DNA of 64,000 nucleotides from NCBI RefSeq assembly GCF_002803605.1, contig NZ_PHRG01000001.1, positions 942,102 through 1,006,101 on the forward strand, given 5' to 3'. Below, piece after piece: positions 57,320 through 64,000 of the stretch. This stretch comes from Acinetobacter pseudolwoffii. GTDB taxonomy: Bacteria > Pseudomonadota > Gammaproteobacteria > Pseudomonadales > Moraxellaceae. Both the position numbers and the translations under genes were made by a program. The stretch's first letter is position 1. Every line of letters begins with the position of its first letter. The notes beneath the pieces were generated by a model, which saw nothing but the letters and a program-made list of their open reading frames with translations, made no database searches and was not told where the DNA came from.

Positions 57320-58609
57320 TTACTGGTAACGATAACGCGCCGATCTCGCATGCGCATCCAGATTTTCCTGCTGTGCCAAACTATCTGCTGTTTTCGCCAA
57401 GGTTTTAACACCCTCTTGTGAACACATGATCAGGCTTGATCGCTTCTGGAAATCATAAACCCCCAGCGGTGATGAAAAACGTGCTGTACCTGAAGTTGGC
57501 AAGACATGGTTTGGCCCGGCACAATAATCACCAATCGCTTCAGGGGTGTAACGACCCATGAAAATCGCGCCTGCATGGCGAATATCTTCTGCCATCTCTT
57601 GTGCTTCATCTAAACATAGCATGAGATGTTCTGGCGCCACTTGGTTAATCAGCTCAGCACCTTCAGCACGGTCTTTTACCAATACCAAAGCACCGCGGTT
57701 CTCAATTGAAGTACGTGCAATCTCAGCTTTCGGTAATGCTTCTAAGTGTTTTTCAATCCACTTTTCAACAGCATCTAAAAGTGCTTCATCAGGTGTAATG
57801 AAAACGGCTTGTGCCACAGTGTCATGTTCAGCCTGTGACAATAAGTCCATCGCCAACCATTCAGCGTTATTCTCGCCTTCGGCATAGACCAGAATCTCAG
57901 AAGGGCCTGCAATCATATCGATACCGACCTGACCAAACACCGCACGTTTTGCTGCAGCCACAAACCGGTTACCTGGTCCGGTAATTTTATCGACAGGTGG
58001 GACGGTTTCTGTACCATATGCGAGTGCTGCAACGGCTTGTGCACCACCAATCGTAAAGACACGTGTTACGCCAGCCAAATATGCAGCAGCCAATACCAAT
58101 GGATTGAGTTCACCATTCGGGGCAGGCACCACCATAATAATTTCAGGGACACCCGCCACATGTGCAGGTACGGCATTCATTAAAACTGAAGATGGATAAG
58201 ATGCCAGACCACCCGGCACATAAATCCCGACACGATCCAGTGGAGTCACTTTCTGACCGAGCGTATTCCCCAAAGCATCGACATAGGTCCAGCCATCTTG
58301 TTTTTGGGCCTGGTGGAATTCGCGCACACGATTGGCAGCTAATTCCAGTGCTTCACGAACTTCTGTGGTTAAACCGTCAAAGGCAGCTTTGAGCTGCTCT
58401 TGTGTCAGTTCTAACTCTGAAAATTGATGCGCCGGATGTCGATCGAACTGTTGAGTGAGTTTAAGAACATGTGCATCACCATGCTGACGAACATCAGCAA
58501 TAATTTGATCTACAGTTTTTAAAAGTTCAGGATCATTCACAGTCTCAAAAGCCAACAAGTCAGCAAATGCTTGCTTGAAGTTTTGATCTTGGGTCGATAA
58601 ACGTCGCAT
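57320..58609 (-). CDS. hisD: Histidinol dehydrogenase HisD
   Basis: Zinc-dependent two-step oxidation of histidinol to histidine. The 429-residue protein has [63 protein letters not shown] and [19 protein letters not shown]. The ATG at 58609 follows GGGTAA; another ATG four codons upstream is possible. Separated from hisG by 198 bases containing a terminator. Confidence 0.95.
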   Translation of the reverse strand: MRRLSTQDQNFKQAFADLLAFETVNDPELLKTVDQIIADVRQHGDAHVLKLTQQFDRHPAHQFSELELTQEQLKAAFDGLTTEVREALELAANRVREFHQAQKQDGWTYVDALGNTLGQKVTPLDRVGIYVPGGLASYPSSVLMNAVPAHVAGVPEIIMVVPAPNGELNPLVLAAAYLAGVTRVFTIGGAQAVAALAYGTETVPPVDKITGPGNRFVAAAKRAVFGQVGIDMIAGPSEILVYAEGENNAEWLAMDLLSQAEHDTVAQAVFITPDEALLDAVEKWIEKHLEALPKAEIARTSIENRGALVLVKDRAEGAELINQVAPEHLMLCLDEAQEMAEDIRHAGAIFMGRYTPEAIGDYCAGPNHVLPTSGTARFSSPLGVYDFQKRSSLIMCSQEGVKTLAKTADSLAQQENLDAHARSARYRYQ

Positions 58610-58766
58610 CAATTTACCCATCAGGTTTGAATTCGAAGGCTTTAGTTTACCTGTTTTCTAGGCTTTTGTCGGCAGACATAGTGCTCTAGCTCTATGAGTT
58701 TTATTGAAAATAGCTTTGGGTAAAATTGATGAAAGGATTTAAATAGAATTTGACATGCAGAGAAAT

Positions 58767-58795
58767 AAGAAACCGCCCAGATTGGGCGGTTTCTT
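58767..58795 (-). terminator. Terminator between hisG and hisD
   Basis: A 12-bp perfect stem (AAGAAACCGCCC / GGGCGGTTTCTT) with a 5-base loop, 13 bases after the hisG stop. The U run is weak, but the stem is strong. Confidence 0.75.
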
Positions 58796-58807
58796 AAGCA
58801 ATCAATT

Positions 58808-61027
<2,220 letters not shown>

Positions 61028-61114
61028 AAGACCTCTTATAGGACTAAGGGTGTAAAACGAGCCATTTTACTATAAATAGCAAAAATAATTCATGGATCCA
61101 TACATTATATATAT

Positions 61115-61145
61115 AAAAAAAAGAGGCTTTTAAAACCTCTTTTTC
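61115..61145 (-). terminator. Terminator after hpf
   Basis: Stem AAAGAGG / CCTCTTT with an A/T-rich loop, followed by A-rich sequence on plus (T run on minus), 13 bases beyond the hpf stop. Confidence 0.75.
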
Positions 61146-61157
61146 ATCATTTGTCCT

Positions 61158-61490
61158 TTACAAAGCCAAAGCATGCTGCTGTAAATGTATTTCCCGATAT
61201 CGATCGATCTGGCGTTTTAATTTTTCTGTCAGAAGTTTAATGGAAGTATACATATCATCTGCTGTGGCATGGGCAAAAAACTCGATGCCCGGCAATCGGA
61301 TAATCGCTTCTGCGATATGATTACTACTGCCTTTTCTGGAGCGTTTATCAATTTGATGATCTTTAGAGAGTTTCACTTGCATACTATTCACCTGATCAAG
61401 ATGCTTGGTCATTTGTGAAAATTTGGTTTTTATACGTTCTTCAATTGCTGGCGTAATAGATAAATGATGTCCACGAATTGTTATTTGCAT
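61158..61490 (-). CDS. hpf: Ribosome hibernation promoting factor (short HPF/RaiA family)
   Basis: Binds the 30S decoding site in stationary phase. From the ATG at 61490 the product is 110 residues: MQITIRGHHLSITPAI, then EAIIRLPGIEFFAHA, DDMYTSIKLLTEKLKRQI, without the long-form C-terminal dimerisation domain. AGGG precedes this ATG by eight bases. It lies downstream of rpoN, as in most gammaproteobacteria. Confidence 0.93.
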   Translation of the reverse strand: MQITIRGHHLSITPAIEERIKTKFSQMTKHLDQVNSMQVKLSKDHQIDKRSRKGSSNHIAEAIIRLPGIEFFAHATADDMYTSIKLLTEKLKRQIDRYREIHLQQHALAL

Positions 61491-61673
61491 AGTTCTATCC
61501 CTCACCTTCGTTAGGATTAGAAGAGTCACAATATAAAATAATTTAAATACAGCAACTTATAACTCAAAAATCGTATTTTAAGCACTGATTCAAATCATTT
61601 TCACTGTTCCTCAAAAGAAAAAAGATTCATTATGCTGTCATAATGAATCTTTAGAATAGCCAGATTTTAAATT

Positions 61674-63125
61674 TTAGATCAAGACCTTTCGCTCAGAAGA
61701 TGAAGGAATATGTAACGATTCACGATATTTCGCCACCGTCCGTCTTGCCACATCAATCCCTTCATTTTTCAATATATTGGCGATTGCATTATCAGACAAA
61801 GGCTTACGGGCATTTTCTTCAGAAACCAGTTTTTTGATCTTGGCACGAATGGCAGTAGATGAAGCCTCTCCACCTGAAGTCGTGCCCACATGACTCGAGA
61901 AGAAATATTTTAATTCAAATAAACCACGCGGTGTCAGCATATATTTATTGGTGGTCACACGCGATACGGTCGATTCATGCAATTCTACTTCTTCGGCAAT
62001 ATCTCTTAAAACCAAAGGTTTCATCCCTTCAGCGCCAATTTCCAAGAACATTTTCTGATGTTCGACAATACAGGTTGCCACTTTTAATAATGTTTTATGC
62101 CGCTCATCAACGCTTTTAATGAAATTTTTTGCTTCTAGCATCTGGTTACGTAAATATTGATTATCGTCACTTTGATCTGCACGACGAATCATTTTGGCAT
62201 AGAAAGGATTGACGCGTAATTTTGGCAGTACATCCGGATTTAAATTGACATGCCAAGCGTTATTCTTTTTCATGACCACAACATCTGGCACCTGATAATC
62301 CGATTCTTTATTTTCAAATTCCAAGCCCGGGTGAGGTTTCAGAGTTTTTAATAAATCTACCGCACAGCGTAACTGCTCTGGATTTAGCCCGGTTTGTTTA
62401 ATCAGTTTAGGAAGTTCATTACTAATCAGTAATTCATAATGTTGTAGAAGCTTGATTGCATCATTTCGGTAAGGCGTTGAGGCAGGTAAATGATCAAGCT
62501 GAACCAACAGACATTCTGCCAAACTTCTAGACCCTACACCCACCGGATCTAAACGCTGAATATGCTTTAATACGACCGCAACTTCATCATCTTCAATTTC
62601 CTCCTCACTCCCCATCAAGGATAGAAGATGTTGTACCGATGCAGTAATTTCAGTCAGCTCAGCATCTAAAAAGCCTTTGTCATCCAGGGAATCGACAATG
62701 CAATAAGCGATTAATTTATCAACCTGTGAAAAATTTAATAGGTTAATTTGCTCAAGCATATATTCCTGTAAGCTCTGATGCCCTTGACGATTGTCTTCGC
62801 GCTCTTCGAATTCAGCCGCACCTAAGCTGGTAGGTTGATGAGTATAGACATCATCCCAATCGGTATCTACAGGTAGGTCATCGGGAAGGTGATCCACATT
62901 GAGTTCATTAGTTAGATCTTTGTGTTCATTATTTGATTCAAGTGTCGATAAGCGTTCAAGGGTAATCTGTTCTTCAACTTTTTCTAATAGAGGGTTACTA
63001 TCAAGTTGCAGTTGAACTTCTTGTTCCAGTTCCAGACTCGATAATTGTAATAGCCGAATTGCTTGCTGCAATTGTGGAGTTAATGACAGCGAGTTCGCAA
63101 TTTTTAAGCCCACTGATAATCTCAT
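61674..63125 (-). CDS. rpoN: RNA polymerase sigma-54 factor RpoN
   Basis: Alternative sigma factor that needs AAA+ activators. The 483 residues include the Gln/Leu-rich region I (SLSLTPQLQQAIRLLQLSS), an acidic region II, the core-binding domain, a helix-turn-helix (ESTVSRVTTNKYMLTPRG), and the RpoN box ARRTVAKYRESL near the C-terminus. The usual upstream neighbour lptB is absent; an rRNA operon ends there instead. Confidence 0.96.
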   Translation of the reverse strand: MRLSVGLKIANSLSLTPQLQQAIRLLQLSSLELEQEVQLQLDSNPLLEKVEEQITLERLSTLESNNEHKDLTNELNVDHLPDDLPVDTDWDDVYTHQPTSLGAAEFEEREDNRQGHQSLQEYMLEQINLLNFSQVDKLIAYCIVDSLDDKGFLDAELTEITASVQHLLSLMGSEEEIEDDEVAVVLKHIQRLDPVGVGSRSLAECLLVQLDHLPASTPYRNDAIKLLQHYELLISNELPKLIKQTGLNPEQLRCAVDLLKTLKPHPGLEFENKESDYQVPDVVVMKKNNAWHVNLNPDVLPKLRVNPFYAKMIRRADQSDDNQYLRNQMLEAKNFIKSVDERHKTLLKVATCIVEHQKMFLEIGAEGMKPLVLRDIAEEVELHESTVSRVTTNKYMLTPRGLFELKYFFSSHVGTTSGGEASSTAIRAKIKKLVSEENARKPLSDNAIANILKNEGIDVARRTVAKYRESLHIPSSSERKVLI

Positions 63126-63367
63126 TATAACCCCCTTAATTAAAAATCTTGTTCTATAAGCAATTTTTATGCCGTTTTAATTTTTATAACACAGTTTTAC
63201 CAAAAAACATACGAACTGGCTTTCAAATTCTTATATTTCCCAAATTAATAATTCTCAAATATTTGATTTACAAGAACAAAAAATACCCATTAACGATTTC
63301 GCTAAGGGGTGTTTTGAGTAAATTCAGAATATTATTTTTACTTTTTAATTTTGCTATAAATTCCGCG
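63126..63367. other. Intergenic region upstream of rpoN
   Basis: About 240 AT-rich bases between the rRNA terminator and rpoN, presumably holding the rpoN promoter. No tRNA gene, second rRNA element or coding frame with a plausible start was seen. Confidence 0.4.
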
Positions 63368-63368
63368 C

Positions 63369-63405
63369 ACAAAAAAACACCCCCTGCTTATGCAGGGGGT
63401 GTTTC
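63369..63405 (-). terminator. rRNA operon terminator
   Basis: A very stable stem (AACACCCCCTGC / GCAGGGGGTGTT) with a short loop and a run of seven T on the minus strand, just beyond the 5S 3' end. Confidence 0.92.
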
Positions 63406-63413
63406 GAATAATG

Positions 63414-63528
63414 AGCTGGCGATGACTTACTCTCACATGGGTAACCCCACACTACCATCAGCGCAAAGAGGTTTCACTTCTGAGTTCGGGAAGGGATCAG
63501 GTGGTTCACTCTTGCTATTGTCGCCAGC
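63414..63528 (-). rRNA. rrf: 5S ribosomal RNA
   Basis: About 115 bases on the minus strand. The ends GCTGGCGA...TCGCCAGC pair as helix I, and the interior contains the conserved CCGAACTCAGAAGTGAAAC and GGGGTTACCCATGTGAGAG segments of gammaproteobacterial 5S rRNA. It lies between the 23S 3' end and a strong terminator. Confidence 0.95.
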
Positions 63529-63726
63529 ACAACTGTTTATGGATACTTGCCTTGGTCTTATTTCGTCACTTTTCAGTGTATGCCAATGCTTTTTCCAAAT
63601 GAGTTATTAACAGAATATTTGTGTTGAATTAAGTTTGTTTAGTTTAACTAGCTTGATCACTAAATCAAGTTGTTTTGCTTAATATCGAATCAATCGAGCT
63701 TTATACAACAACTGTTTGGGTGTTGT
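63529..63726 (-). other. 23S-5S spacer with processing stem
   Basis: About 200 bases, AT-rich, with no tRNA. TATACAACA...TGTTGTATA (about 63702-63729) at the 23S 3' end forms a stem expected for RNase III processing. Confidence 0.6.

Positions 63727-64000
<274 letters not shown>

Noticed and set aside
63149..63610. 153-codon plus-strand frame at the right edge
   Set aside because: It runs antisense through the 5S gene and its terminator, so it is not a protein gene.

Overview
The window looks like a chromosomal segment of an Acinetobacter species. The support is the gene content and order: smc-zipA-ligA, the paaZ / paaABCDEFGHJKXY phenylacetate cluster, the filABCDEF cluster, murA-hisG-hisD-hisC, rpoN-hpf-ibaG, Acinetobacter-like 5S/23S sequence and moderate to low GC. 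The genus is inferred from remembered gene families and synteny; no search was run.

Layout. 1-7.2 kb: replication and segregation genes on the minus strand (ligA running off the left edge, zipA, smc) plus a GntR/FCD regulator. 7.3-13.5 kb: a TauE/SafE permease, birA-coaX, two neighbouring RBBP9/YdeN hydrolases (one without its nucleophile serine), ffh, and a divergent ypjD-like cytochrome c assembly gene. 13.5-19.2 kb: an accessory block with two decayed methyltransferase C-termini, five type IV pilin-like genes ending in an 822-residue PilX-like beta-helix protein, and a second, truncated copy of the ypjD 3' end. The block looks like an insertion anchored in ypjD. A small secreted beta-helix-like protein follows. 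19.8-34.9 kb: the phenylacetyl-CoA catabolic cluster, twelve genes on the minus strand from paaA to paaY, with paaZ divergent and an MFS transporter downstream of it. A 38-bp GATACA...GTATCA element upstream of both paaA and the MFS gene suggests shared control.

35-46 kb: housekeeping and stress genes: dusC, a NERD protein, ogt, a SugE/Gdx exporter behind a likely guanidine-II riboswitch, rpe beside a cluster of DnaA-box-like sequences, a DUF2218 protein, S-formylglutathione hydrolase, a membrane-anchored C13 (caspase-fold) peptidase, rsmJ, uppP, tsaB, a gamma-carbonic-anhydrase-like protein and two Nudix hydrolases. 46.2-54.4 kb: the fil operon, which encodes a secreted beta-rich protein, a C39-family peptidase, two outer-membrane barrels, a repeat-rich periplasmic protein and a lipoprotein. 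Its architecture recalls functional-amyloid (Fap-type) export more than a pilus. 54.6-63.1 kb: pabB, then hisC, hisD, hisG, murA, ibaG, hpf and rpoN on the minus strand. The right edge carries the 5S gene and the 3' end of a 23S gene, transcribed toward rpoN.

The best candidates for under-described biology are the fil operon, the pilin operon with its giant beta-helical member and recombination scar, the shared 38-bp element, and the C13 membrane protease.
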